In this document: piece after piece, positions 41,601-48,411 of the stretch
Numbering within the stretch: position 1 is the stretch's first letter
Layout of the letters: each line of letters begins with the position of its first letter
Origin: Hofstenia miamia
Lineage: Eukaryota; Xenacoelomorpha; Acoela
Assembly (NCBI GenBank): GCA_004352715.1
Contig: SCFE01000001.1
Span: 241,419-305,418 of the forward strand
Direction: 5' to 3'
Length of the DNA stretch: 64,000 bases
Position numbers and translations under genes: made by a program
Notes under the pieces: generated by a model
Seen by the model: the letters and a program-made list of their open reading frames with translations, nothing else
Database searches by the model: none
What the model was told of the DNA's origin: nothing

Positions 41601-42228
41601 TAATGTTTTCATAGATTGCCAACAAGGATTACTAAATAGTATTATTTAGAGTTGATGTTGTGTACGAATCTATTTCGAATTTGATGCCATACTTTTGAAG
41701 CAAATAGATATGAACCTGTCTGATTTCTAGTAATTTAGCTACGAAATTCATATTTTTGACAAATTTATTGGCGTAGTGATAGAACCTGTGTTAATTCAAA
41801 TCAATATATTATTTATCAGCAGCACTTAAATCGATAAATAATTCATTAGTTTTAAATTACATCCCATTTCAAACTAATCAACAAAATTTTTACCAACTTG
41901 TATCCACTTAAATCGATAAGTTCAACATGTAGACAAGTCTAAGGAGGTGTTTGCATTTTACACTATGCAATAAATACCTGGTTTCCCAAAATCATTAAGT
42001 ATAAAAACAAAAAATAAAAAACATATCAATCAACTTTCTATTTTTTTAAACATTAAAATGTATTTAAATTCTTATGATGGTTTATATTGACCATTGTTTC
42101 CTAAACTTTTAGCATTTTGAGGATGACTTTTAAGATCATTGATTTTAAAAAACACTCCTTGAGATTTACTATATGAAGAAGGTTTATTAGAAAATACTAG
42201 GTAGTAGTTAAAAGATATATTTATCAGT

Positions 42229-42265
<37 letters not shown>

Positions 42266-45200
42266 TAGAAATCGATTTTTGGACTTTTGAGATACATTGA
42301 TTAAACTTTAATTCTGATTCTTCATTTTATACTAACTGAGGTATTTTAATTTTCTTTGTTTAGATATGGGCCTTTTTCAAAGACATTAAAATTGAAAATC
42401 TACTAAAAAACTTTTGAGCAACCGTTAGTGATAATCACCATCATATACTCGTAATGATATTTATCAATTTCTTAAATTTGCATTGATAATATAAACTTAA
42501 CTCTTAAAATATTACATGTAATGCCATCGAATTTTTTGTCAAAGTGCCTTTCAGAATCAAAACAAGATTCTCATTGTCTAAGATAGAAAATATTTATATT
42601 CGAAATATTGTACTTGACACAAAACACACTTTCCTGTAGAAAGTAACATACAAAATGTTGCCGATAAATCTGATAAGTGCTTGAAATCAGAATTAGACAT
42701 TAATTTGGATAACAACCGAAGAGGCTTTGTATATATTCGAATACACTATGCTGCCAAAGCTCAATTAATCATTTCTATACATCGTGTTTATGTTTTGCTC
42801 AGTGTGTAATATGCTTTTTTATTCATGCCTATTTAATGTAGTATTCATATATTTGCGAACCATATAAAATGCTCTCTTGTGATTTGTCGGGGACAACACA
42901 TCATATTTCTGCATGGTAACTTGTTCTTGCCGAAAATCAGGATCTTATAGAATACTGTTATAAAAAGGAGTATGTTTCTGTATTTTCTAGATGTTCTCAA
43001 AATGCCCTGTAAAAGTGCAAAAACTGCTTGAAATTTGTTTGAAAAAACAGAGATTTCAGAAAATTGAAGCTATCTTCATGTAAGCCCTATTTTAAGACAA
43101 TTCACTTATGTAGCGGTAATTACCAAACGTAGTAAATTTTTTAATTAAATCTACTTAATCTACTATTCCAGTTATTGCTTAAATCCCTAATGGTTCTATT
43201 GCAGTACACCCCCTTTTATGTCACATTAGCAAAACAAGTTTTACACGAATGCTTCTTGTAGAATATTCTGCGAAAATAAACTGCAAATAACACTAGCATT
43301 TATAAATTCATTACAAAAGCTACTCACTTTCATAAAGAAAATCAGGAACACCTGATAAAACAAATGGATATTCTTCCTTTATTAGAAATGGTTCGAAAGT
43401 ATTCTTCTTGTATTCAAAATAATAAAGTCCCTTTCCCAACACATTAGCAACCTAAAAGATATTTTTTTAATATTTGATGGAATATTTTGTTATGCTTTTC
43501 AAAATTCAAATATCGCCATTAGCGAGCATCAGGTGACCTAATGACGTCAATGAAAGTTTATATATAAATCTCTTATTAAAATTATGTTATTCTGATGTAG
43601 ACATGACGGAAGAGGAAATTCAATTCATACCCCAAATTGTTATAGTGCATTCCTCTTTTATTATAAGTTCAGAAAATAGGGAATATATTATATTTTATTA
43701 ACATCCATTTGTATAAATTCTGTCTAATTATTATATTCAGTATTATTAGGAAGATATTTTGGATGCATATTTCATAAACGTGTGTTAAACATTTATCCTT
43801 ACAAACTTTTACAAAAATGAAATTTTTAATTAATATTCAATGTACCAAAAAGTGTGTGCACCGAAATTTAAAAGATATAATGGAATAGCTTTTAGGTAAT
43901 GTGACAACCATAAATTAGACATTTATACAATTATCAAAATGTAAATTACTCACAATGTCATTCGAATCAGGAAGCCATTCACACAGTCGTATCCTTTCTG
44001 AATCGTCAAACAGTGTTTGTATTTTTCTAAGATATTTAATGTAAGCATCAAAAATATAGTCGTACAATAAAAAATAATTAATATACCTTGTTTCTATATC
44101 TAATATTTTGCACTCAAATGATCTGGAATATTTATGAATGGCCTTGATATTTTGCCGAATCAAAATCATCGAAACATCTGGAGAAATGCTGTAGTCCTTT
44201 AATTGATATAAGTCCTAAAATCAAAACTAATTATTTGTTTGTAAATATAACTGTATATGTTTAAAATGCACAAAAAATTGCCCCCAAATACAATTCATAA
44301 TGAATTTTCAATTTGAAGGCTTTTTGTAAAAATTGTTACCAATAATTGCTTAAAAAACAGAGATGTAATTTTTTAATTGTTTTGAGCAAAATTATTATTT
44401 TTAAGTATAAAATGAATGTATGCAAAAGACAAAACTCTCAAACTACCTGAAAATATAATAAACTGAAGCATGTACAGATTTAAGCACGAATTTTAGCACA
44501 TATTTAAACAAAGTAGAACACATTTTATATTACATATTTGACCCATTTTACCACATGAAATTGGAAGCTCTATTAATAACTTTCCACCATTGTACATATG
44601 CTAATTTTAATTTCTTATTAAGTTTGATCCACGCTAAGATAATGTCAATTCGAAGTGAAGGCTAAAATTTAATTATTTTATTAAAAATTTGTATCCTTCA
44701 AAGTAATCTCAGTCTGTCTGTAATTTGTAAATATTTGTATAATTAAAATTATATTATGCAGAATTTTGCTGATAAATGACTAGAATAAGTCAGGTGGCTG
44801 AATTATTGCTTGATATATAGATTAAATATTAAGAGCATTTCTGACATATACAATTGTGATTCAATTTTTCAATTAGCGAATCTTGAGAAATCGCTGTTAC
44901 ATTTATGTTTGTTTTTTTCCAAAAAAAGTCGATGAATGAAAAAAAACAGATAAATTTCCTTTTTTGGCAATTCCGTATTTATTTCGTTCATGTTTTCTAA
45001 TTTTTCTATAAAAATACTTTACCTTATATTTACAGGCGCTGCATATGTAGTAAATTTCCTAGGAGCACATAGGGTTAGGGTTAGGAAGCATGCATATTAA
45101 GACTCTTACAATGCATGTTTGTGTAGCATTAGTTTTTTTAAAATTTCAACATTTTTTTCAAAAAAATATATATATAATTCTTTAATTCTTCTGAGATTTT

Positions 45201-45382
45201 TCATATTTGAAAATAAAGTACAATTTTTGGCACATATATTTTAACTGTTTCGTTAATAGAAAGCTATAAAATAGACAAAAAGAAATTAACTTTAAGATAT
45301 TACCACCATTTTACTAAGGAAGATGAACTATCTATCGAAACCTGTATGATATACTGTATGTGTTAAAAATTCTATTTATTCT

Positions 45383-45441
<59 letters not shown>

Positions 45442-46840
45442 TGGTAATTCTTCTTTTACTTAAAATTCTATTCTAACTTATTTAATGCTTAATCCTTGAA
45501 TAATTTTAACTGTATTTAGTTTCATATAAATTTCTGATTGCAGATACATATGCAATTGGTCTAAATAACTAGACTTTAACCAATTTCTTGAAAGCATGAC
45601 TATTTTTTTAAATTAAGAAAAACAGTCTCTGACATTTTAGACTAAACAGAAATTAGAAGAGATTGACAACTGAATGCCATTGATGTTTTAATGCCATAAA
45701 TTACTCAAAAAATGTTTTAAATATACTTACAACAAATGAACTCGCTAATATGACCAACGGTGGTGAATAAATATCATTCTTCTTGACTATATCCTTGCTT
45801 GTATTCATGTACACAAATCCTCCATCTAAATATTTTCAATTTTTAAGATTTCTAAATTTCCCTTTTATTGCAATTTAGTATTTAACATTTTTTCTATAAA
45901 ATCAATTTGAAGCTCTCCTGTCCAAAATTAATTTTCTACATAGAATGACATTAAAATATCAAAGTCTGTCTCTACAATATTGCTTACATTCAAGTTAAAA
46001 CGCAAAGAATATCTGCAGTTTCTATCTATGCCATAAACAAATTATTAACAATTTCTAATATGCAGAAATTGTGATAGCTGTACTCTGATATTTTAAATAT
46101 CATGTCTAAAGCTTTAACAAAATATCGTACAATGCAATAGAAAAGAAAGAAAAAATTTTGTATTCCATAATATCTATGTTTATAAATTTGCATGGCTATG
46201 AAAAATAATAAGTGTTGAAATATTGGATATTGTTCAGTTTATAAGTCTACTACATCAAAAAAAATATAATTTTCTATTTGAATTTGATAGGTAATTGTGA
46301 AATTGTGGACACTAAATTGACGGTATTTGTATCTGAAGTTTAATGACAAACATAAAGGTTATCATTAATGTTCATGATAATCAACAGTGGATATAGGTGG
46401 TTGCAGCTGAATTCTACAGTATAGTTTATGTGTACATTTTTTAGCTAACGATATACGGAGTAAAAGTAAGCATGTTAAGCTATAAAACAAATTCAGAATT
46501 AAGTGTCCCATTAGAAATTTCCTATTGTGAGATACTACAACAATTTCACTGGGTGTAAGAACTATATATTAATATTCTGCATAATGCCGTAAATGAAGTT
46601 AAAGTTGTTGGTTGTTAGTTAGAATTTATCACCTTTTAGCCATTGGAAATGAACATTTCTTGCTTGATAGGTAGAATCCTTCAGTGTTTTGAAGGTAATG
46701 GGTTCTGAACCAAAGCGATCTTTAGGCGGGGTTAGAAGCACTACAGCTAAAGCCACAAGACTACACACAAAGCTAATAGTAAGAACTGCAAAAATTAGCC
46801 CACGCCAGTTACGAGTCTCAGTTCCTCCACCAACAAGATC
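9520..46840 (-). CDS. DPP10-like: DPP6/DPP10-like inactive dipeptidyl peptidase (S9B family), 15 exons, ends incomplete
   Basis: Fifteen exons (listed separately) join without any phase conflict into 2184 nt, 728 codons. Order: RNW plus one transmembrane helix (type II anchor), beta-propeller with the DYSISPD block, a LYESE block, the C-L-G-P-G-F-P block, then the alpha/beta-hydrolase domain. The hydrophobic anchor preceded by RNWRG and followed by LLTPP is very close to vertebrate DPP6/DPP10. Active-site positions are lost: Ser to Gly (GEGFGGY), Asp to Glu (NGLPEEE), E-E pair to S-E, and the VYAGP oxyanion Tyr replaced (VWISDS). Possible N-glycosylation sites NVS, NKT, NSS, NIS and NGS fit an extracellular domain. 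Known role of the family: accessory subunits of Kv4 potassium channels; the same role here is inferred. Missing: cytoplasmic first exon(s) and the terminal exon. Human relatives are near 800 residues. Confidence 0.92.
10448..10618 (-). CDS. DPP6/10-like exon 14: nucleophile elbow with Gly for Ser
   Basis: 57 codons, phase 0. GFGGYIATRILQDSTNQIAC starts the exon; joined to the previous -YGE it reads G-E-G-F-G-G-Y. The serine nucleophile position is glycine, as in DPP10. INPIINLKFHNSYFVEKL aligns with the A-P-x-x-x-x-x-Y-x-S-x-x-x-E-R block. The plus-strand paralogue exon has the same 171-nt length. Confidence 0.92.
10898..10955 (-). CDS. DPP6/10-like exon 13
   Basis: One nt plus 19 codons: YLVNEQKIIDINNIGIYGE. 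The last six residues match the V-A-I-W-G-W strand leading into the nucleophile elbow. Donor GAG|GTACGC. Confidence 0.9.
10996..11279 (-). CDS. DPP6/10-like exon 12: entry to the hydrolase domain
   Basis: 94 codons plus 2 nt. SHQYPLLVWISDSDDLQVAK matches K-K-Y-P-L-L-x-D-V-Y-A-G-P, but the oxyanion-hole Tyr is gone. HIMVAYVNIRGSKGKGNKF matches the I-I-V-A-x-x-D-x-R-G-S-G-x-x-G block. The start was chosen at TTTCTTAAG|ATC, the only acceptor that keeps the phase 0 of exon 11. A 40-nt intron follows. Confidence 0.9.
11846..11905. repeat. (TA)n microsatellite
   Basis: About 58 bp of uninterrupted TA within the intron between DPP6/10-like exons 11 and 12; the longest array on the left side. Confidence 0.97.
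11959..12128 (-). CDS. DPP6/10-like exon 11
   Basis: Two nt plus 56 codons. G-P-G-F-P-K-T-L-V-A-S-V-G is the family C-x-G-P-G-x-P block, and QYVIIEDN matches x-x-x-V-L-E-D-N. NIS and NGS are possible glycosylation sites. The acceptor used is ATTAG|GTCC. The upstream AG five bases earlier would put a stop in frame. Confidence 0.9.
12171..12343 (-). CDS. DPP6/10-like exon 10
   Basis: 173 nt: one nt, 57 codons, one nt. HIYKVDLSKND matches H-L-Y-x-V. GDDCEFIDADLNPHGSQLMV then KCL(G) matches the C-x-x-x-x-x-x-F-S-x-x-x-x-Y-x-x-L-x-C-x-G-P-G block that ends the propeller. A 42-nt intron follows. Confidence 0.9.
14178..14263 (-). CDS. DPP6/10-like exon 9
   Basis: 28 codons plus 2 nt. SYITEGEFEINKIIGIASNS matches the F-I-T-x-G-x-W-E-V strand. 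The possible glycosylation site is NSS. Donor CT|GTAAGT. Confidence 0.87.
14385..14432. repeat. (TA)n microsatellite
   Basis: About 48 bp TA with one TG interruption, in the intron between exons 8 and 9. Confidence 0.95.
14715..14750. repeat. (TA)n microsatellite adjacent to exon 8
   Basis: 36 bp of TA, about 34 bp downstream of the exon 8 donor on the minus strand. It makes the frame appear to run on as Ile-Tyr repeats, which are not coding. Confidence 0.95.
14784..15012 (-). CDS. DPP6/10-like exon 8
   Basis: One nt plus 76 codons, with a pyrimidine-rich acceptor (CTTCTTCCAG). STFTSTWTDRAQRNVYVLLF matches the family W-x-x-x-R-x-Q-N-x-x-V block. SGRQL and then a Trp-rich region (KSAWLEEPFSPYIHDSHIFY) match the S-x-G-W-V-x-x-x-P-x-F strands. 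Donor GCA|GTAAGA. Confidence 0.9.
16079..16145. repeat. Left inverted repeat with about 25-bp tandem units
   Basis: Three diverged copies containing (A)GTCTCTGTTGC(A/G)TT, inverted relative to 19690-19763. Confidence 0.8.
16320..16440 (-). pseudogene. C-terminal piece of the IS630/Tc1-like transposase
   Basis: On the minus strand it reads ENGFFAIKSEDCEAYYSNML followed by RYLDKSANREEIS. This resembles the end of DDE_3-type transposases (I-x-x-E-D-C-x-x-x-x-x-H-x-x-x-Y). It continues the transposase interrupted at about 19080. Confidence 0.55.
16500..18960 (-). mobile_element. Non-LTR retrotransposon fragment, RPIAVG type with a restriction-like endonuclease end
   Basis: Read 5' to 3' on the minus strand. 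A Cys/His finger (CPTCNVCMQVVSITTC, then H and C) lies at 18930-18780. The KRARQLAHEGRLKKALTVLS block is at about 18440. The RT fingers motif FRPIAVGEVLRRLVAKCLC is at about 18050-17990. After that the RT catalytic core is deleted. The thumb/linker region (17690-17230) is followed by CNKTLDIYGDHAMCCSGDGD with RH and RD (17190-17090), and RPRDIF. I read the last part as a Cys/His-rich, restriction-like endonuclease domain. An AGHAFEVAADRK block follows, then QLSVILQRGNAILITSR near 16720. The element has frameshifts and is dead. Domain order is seen; the clade name is not assigned. Confidence 0.72.
19080..19520 (-). pseudogene. Catalytic-region piece of the IS630/Tc1-like transposase
   Basis: Several frames on the minus strand give, in order, YVRSRNISIVAAMNKTEISY (the N-x-S-x-x-A-A-x block before the second Asp region) and a degraded L-P-P-x-x-P-x-L-N-P-I-D-F-F-x-x-K-W-K block. 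There are multiple stops and frameshifts. It is clearly a fossil. Confidence 0.55.
19690..19763. repeat. Right inverted repeat with about 25-bp tandem units
   Basis: Four copies of a unit with GCAACAGAGACTCT and a Gly-Ala-free linker of TTGAAT or TTGACT type; inverse complement of 16079-16145. Confidence 0.8.
19766..19803. repeat. (TA)n microsatellite
   Basis: TATATTATATA(TA)n at the outer edge of the right inverted repeat. Confidence 0.9.
20289..20320. repeat. (TA)n microsatellite
   Basis: About 32 bp of TA just 3' of the Penelope-like fragment (minus sense). Confidence 0.95.
20470..21382 (-). mobile_element. Penelope-like element fragment: RT end plus GIY-YIG-like endonuclease
   Basis: On the minus strand from 21382: GVAVDSPLGPTMTALAMDIM is the Penelope RT motif (G-V-A-M-G-S-P-L-x-P). 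About 20 codons on, SFFRYVNDIFAIF stands for Y-V-D-D, with the first Asp changed to Asn. Then LNFLDVSV (about 21190) and a linker (20910-20700). VVYEYNCDDCQKLNIGEASA (about 20680-20625) corresponds to the V-Y-x-x-x-C-x-x-C-x-x-x-Y-I-G-E endonuclease signature. A GHLKSEIFIHKHQPSIN block follows. Frames are broken at least three times. The 5' side stops at NNNN (21383-21386) and a (TA)n array. Confidence 0.8.
21387..21512. repeat. (TA)n microsatellites beside an NNNN gap
   Basis: Two TA arrays (21387-21412 and about 21468-21512) separated by 55 bp; a 4-N gap lies immediately left. Confidence 0.92.
21540..22219 (-). mobile_element. CR1/Jockey-type LINE fragment: ORF1-like end joined to RT
   Basis: On the minus strand: KARPILFRLKN and a RCERFKHGIDKS block (about 22190-21990) resemble the end of a LINE ORF1 or linker. 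The RT then starts: ESRPIAITSFLSRSFERL, LEQFGF, LFSLDISKAFDHVPHSLI (motif A), and GVLQGTAMGPLAF at 21580-21550 (G-V-P-Q-G-S-x-L-G-P). Several stops are present. The missing middle (endonuclease C-end and linker) shows an internal deletion or a misjoin at 22220. Confidence 0.7.
22221..23972 (-). mobile_element. CR1/Jockey-type LINE pieces: AP-like endonuclease and linker, partly duplicated
   Basis: Minus strand: LLLLNARSLKIPCK and DLYLVTENCLK (22770-22640) are the start of the endonuclease (N-A-R-S-L, T-E-x-W-L). FIVAGDFNNLNVEDLMLS (in both 22221-22644 and 23548-23972) is its G-D-F-N block. 23053-22787 encodes MNEYFCSISTIAS ... KKTGSGPD, the linker before RT. The pieces are in permuted order. 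The sequence 22221-22644 repeats 23548-23972 with about one substitution and one indel, and the first copy abuts an N. Confidence 0.68.
23973..24463. repeat. Direct duplication, copy 1 (pairs with 26227-26720)
   Basis: About 491 bp, apparently identical to 26227-26720 apart from the final (TA)n length. Both copies end at an N gap, which suggests the same locus placed twice by the assembler. Confidence 0.9.
24464..24614. other. Sequencing gap (151 N)
   Basis: Run of N following a (TA)n array. Confidence 0.99.
25029..26030 (-). mobile_element. CR1/Jockey-group LINE: reverse-transcriptase fragment
   Basis: Minus-strand open frame (25029-26021). LYMDFSKAFDKVPHEKLIEK is RT motif A. ITSGVPQGLILAPILFLAFI is motif B. 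SLCYIFADDVKI is motif C with the catalytic F-A-D-D. LPSSTKFKLFKSIIIPSLFY and KLEKFQKKCL belong to the thumb. Motifs B and C occur twice because of a 194-bp duplication around N25543. The 5' endonuclease and the 3' end are absent here. The RTWNSLP end at 6166-6354 could come from the same family. Confidence 0.85.
25349..25737. repeat. 194-bp direct duplication across a single N
   Basis: 25349-25542 and 25544-25737 differ at about three positions (for example CAGTAAAAATG and CAGCAAAAATG). The N at 25543 joins them. Confidence 0.92.
26227..26720. repeat. Direct duplication, copy 2 (pairs with 23973-24463)
   Basis: Begins TTAAAAAAGAATGGTGTGTA as does copy 1, and likewise ends in (TA)n against an N run. 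Confidence 0.9.
26721..26910. other. Sequencing gap (190 N)
   Basis: N run flanked by (TA)n on both sides; probably a longer TA array. Confidence 0.99.
28569..29010 (-). CDS. Small two-exon gene nested in the DPP6/10-like intron, function unknown
   Basis: Exon 29010-28814 (65 codons plus 2 nt) and exon 28737-28569 (1 nt, 55 codons, TAA stop) join in phase across a 76-nt intron, CT|GTATGT...TTTTTCAG|A. The product is 121 residues from the ATG at 29010. Visible stretches are YEATLYIRGSLPLKLQASVD, VSLHFNAKNK, then SLLNNKKALAAFTNHWNPEL and QCAEKGMKVMEELPLRF. An AATAAA overlaps the stop. An AG just before the ATG means an upstream exon is possible. I do not recognise the family. The first half faintly recalls a galectin strand pattern, but the sugar-binding H-N-P-R and W-x-x-E residues are not there. 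Same strand as the host gene. It could alternatively be a transposon remnant. Confidence 0.5.
29659..29688. repeat. (TA)n microsatellite
   Basis: About 30 bp TA in the large intron. Confidence 0.95.
29843..29934 (-). CDS. DPP6/10-like exon 7
   Basis: 30 codons plus 2 nt. VGEVIPNVSLSVFDIKGRKS aligns with K-A-G-x-x-N-P-x-V-x-x-x-V-x-x. Acceptor GTTTAG, donor GC|GTGAGT. The next exon completes the Ala codon. Confidence 0.88.
30455..31947. repeat. 746-bp direct duplication across a single N
   Basis: 30455-31200 and 31202-31947 look identical; N31201 lies between. Each copy carries the same 77-codon frame (LSVHLDMNMSVWGSQV), which I do not recognise and do not call a gene. The arrangement points to contig overlap rather than biology. 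Confidence 0.92.
32853..34147. mobile_element. Foldback MITE with TAA target duplication (PIF/Harbinger-like)
   Basis: 1295 bp. The left end GGGTGCATTCACACAGAAAG and the right end CTTTCTGTGTGAATGCGCCC are inverted copies, each flanked by TAA (32850-32852 and 34148-34150). Inside the left arm CACACAG recurs six times (32862, 32924, 32989, 33051, 33109, 33171), a period of about 62 bp. The right arm (33788-34147) has seven inverted copies (CTGTGTGAA). The repeats also carry GCGAGC/GCTCGC and GCTTGCGATA blocks. The centre (33190-33770) is A/T-rich. No transposase frame. The 3-bp TAA duplication suggests PIF/Harbinger mobilisation (inference). Confidence 0.82.
34425..34573 (-). CDS. DPP6/10-like exon 6
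   Basis: Two nt plus 49 codons. EILKSDIALWFTKSSWLIYA aligns with the family E-x-x-x-x-A-L-W-W-S-P-x-G-x-x-L-A-Y-A block. Includes the possible glycosylation site NKT. Ends KLPFVK at AAG|GTAATT. Confidence 0.9.
34978..36316. repeat. GC-rich unit of about 0.78 kb, two diverged tandem copies
   Basis: Copy A starts at about 34978 (CCTATGCCTGGAAACCGTAA) and copy B at about 35753 (CCTGTGCCTGGGAATCCAAT). Matching blocks recur in order: GACGTTAA, GCGGT(A/G)ACGGTCG, CACTG(T/A)GGAAACA, AGCGAGACTGCT/AGCAAGACTGCT, GAGTGCGT(C/T)TCATG, GCTTGCTGTGCCTT-type, TTGGCCAAAGCGGGAGAG. Base composition is near 50 % GC against about 30 % around it. Both copies have short related minus frames (RTH, AVSL/AVLL, CLST), which I do not call genes. 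Class unknown: satellite unit or retroposon. Confidence 0.7.
40048..40068. repeat. (TA)n microsatellite
   Basis: About 20 bp TA. Confidence 0.9.
42233..42262. repeat. (TA)n microsatellite
   Basis: About 30 bp TA. Confidence 0.95.
43328..43451 (-). CDS. DPP6/10-like exon 5: broken Glu-Glu motif
   Basis: 41 codons plus 1 nt. VANVLGKGLYYFEYKKNTFE aligns with the N-D-I-Y-V strand, and the end VLSGVPDFLYE aligns with N-G-I-T-D-W-V-Y-E. The split codon into the next exon gives Ser, so the peptidase motif Y-E-E-E reads Y-E-S-E here. In active DPP4 the two last Glu hold the substrate N-terminus. Donor AAA|GTGAGT. Confidence 0.9.
43954..44026 (-). CDS. DPP6/10-like exon 4
   Basis: One nt plus 24 codons: KIQTLFDDSERIRLCEWLPD then SNDI. 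The block R-L-C-E-W-L-P-D matches the family Q-W-V-T-W-S-P-x strand. Donor ATT|GTGAGT. Confidence 0.88.
44027..44086 (-). other. 60-nt intron without in-frame stop
   Basis: GTATAT...TCTTAG, 60 nt, a multiple of three and open in the gene frame. Retention would add 20 residues (rich in Tyr, Ile, Leu) inside the propeller. No family member known to me has residues here, so it is called an intron. Confidence 0.75.
44087..44214 (-). CDS. DPP6/10-like exon 3: DYSISPD propeller block
   Basis: 42 codons plus 2 nt; begins DLYQLKDYSISPDVSMILI. Y-S-I-S-P-D is diagnostic of the DPP4/DPP6/DPP10 group. Ends KILDIET(R) at an AAG|GTATAT donor, followed by a 60-nt intron. Confidence 0.9.
45386..45438. repeat. 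(TA)n microsatellite
   Basis: About 53 bp TA in the intron between DPP6/10-like exons 2 and 3. Confidence 0.96.
45731..45825 (-). CDS. DPP6/10-like exon 2 of those visible (start of ectodomain)
   Basis: Two nt complete the Asp codon shared with the previous exon, then 31 codons: GGFVYMNTSKDIVKKNDIYS, PPLVILASSFV. Acceptor ATATTTAG, donor GTT|GTAAGT. It aligns with the E-F-I-Y... first propeller strand. Confidence 0.87.
46633..46840 (-). CDS. DPP6/10-like exon with the membrane anchor (first visible exon)
   Basis: 69 codons plus 1 nt. DLVGGGTETRNWRGL is the juxtamembrane cytoplasmic end; a helix of about 23 residues (IFAVLTISFVCSLVALAVV) follows and closes with LLTPP. The end, HFQWLK, aligns with the family -KWIS- block. 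The acceptor is CATCTTTAG and the donor is AAAAG|GTGATA. Phase 0 at its start means at least one upstream coding exon exists, probably far to the right because the vertebrate genes use distant alternative first exons. Confidence 0.9.
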
Positions 46841-48374
46841 CTAAAGATGTCCCTTTTACATGCAAATCTGCATATAGATGTAAGGTTCTCAAACTGCCGT
46901 TCGGAATGCAATCTTTGGAGAACATTTTTGACAAGTATTATAAAAATGGTTGAAATGGCATTGATTGAAATGGACGGACCAATATCCAGGCTGGACATGG
47001 GCCTGAATTTTTTGGGTATGTCCATATCTGCTTTTAATACGGAGCCTGCCCTATTTAGTCAAAGAGTGGGGACATCTTAATAACCGACCAAAAATTGCCA
47101 ATTTCCCCTGCATTATAACTTTAGCAAAATATATATAATACACCAAGCGAGTTAAATCTTTTAAATTCATAAATAATTTTTTTAAGTAATATTGAATAAG
47201 CTGAAAATTTAAAACTTCAGAACTTTTTTGTATAATTTTTAGAGAAAAATACAACAAATGGCTTTATAAAATAAACTTGAATCTAACGCTTTATAAATGC
47301 TTACTAATTTTAGAATAAATCGGCGAAAATTTAAATAATAAATGAACCAGTCTTCAATGACCACGATTATTCTATTTACATTTATTTTAGCATTGTCCTT
47401 TGAAGTTTTTTAATAATTTAAGCTAAACCAATCAATGTTTCCTTTCTGTTTTGTATTAAATCAATCTAAATAGATGAAATTGAAAAAATATTGAAAAGTG
47501 AATATTAAAATTTTGCTGATTACCAATCAAAATCAATGGTCGAATAGAAATTTGGCAAATTCTTAAATTTTTCATTCTCTCCTATATATATTTTGATACT
47601 AATTTATTTCAGGAAAATATTCTGTTCACAATTATTTTTGCCTTGAATAAAAGCCTTAAATACTTAAATTTCTCAATAATTTGTATTTGGGAAATATAAT
47701 CACTAGCAAAAAAACGTGCGCAGTAGGCGGTATGTCTGATCTAAATTTCTATTTAGCAAGCAAAATAAATTTTAAAATATTTCTTGTAGTATTTTTCTTA
47801 AAAAATATTTGGTGCTCAGTAATTCTGAATTTTTTAACTTGCACTTAATTTTGTTTCATCCATTCATTGCTATAAATGTATAATGTTTGTATATGAACAG
47901 TCAGCATTCTAATCAGAAACATTCATACAGTTCAATATGAGAGTTTTTGTAGCATAATAAGTATATGTGTCCAAAGCACACATTTATCTTTTAGAAGTTT
48001 AGAAAATATTTTTGATAAATCATAATCAGGATGCCTAATTAGCCAAATTAGTAAATGTATGTAAATCTACGTGTTAAAAAACTCAAAATTCAATAATGCT
48101 ACGAACAGAAGTGTGCCTATTTTCAGATTGGTTGCAATTAATTTATATTGTGAAGTATCTACTGAAACTTGATCACATGTACTTAGTCCCTAACAACCAT
48201 TTTTTATTTCTGAGTAGCATGTTGCTAAAAAAATTCTATTCGAGAGCAATTTTTCACTTAATTAGAAGTACTTAGAAAAAGAATGTAGCTAAAGTCTTGA
48301 AAGTGATTGTCCAATTTTACAATGGCACTGTCTGCTTTATATGCTATTTTAGTTTTCCATTACGCAAAGCGGAA

Positions 48375-48411
<37 letters not shown>

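Larger units (their letters stand above)
34574..43327 (-). other. 8.75-kb intron of the DPP6/10-like gene
   Basis: Lies between exons 5 and 6 and contains the GC-rich duplicated unit (34978-36316). From 36317 to 43327 it is AT-rich with (TA)n runs at 40048-40068 and 42233-42262. No exon or mobile-element protein was recognised there. Confidence 0.7.

Noticed and set aside
45060-45085. AGGGTTAGGGTTAGG, telomere-like repeat
   Set aside because: Only about two and a half units inside ordinary intron sequence; too short for a telomere or a convincing interstitial telomeric tract.
46795-47080. Overlapping open frames on both strands next to the membrane-anchor exon
   Set aside because: Neither frame joins the anchor exon in phase and neither product is recognisable; probably a repeat or chance.
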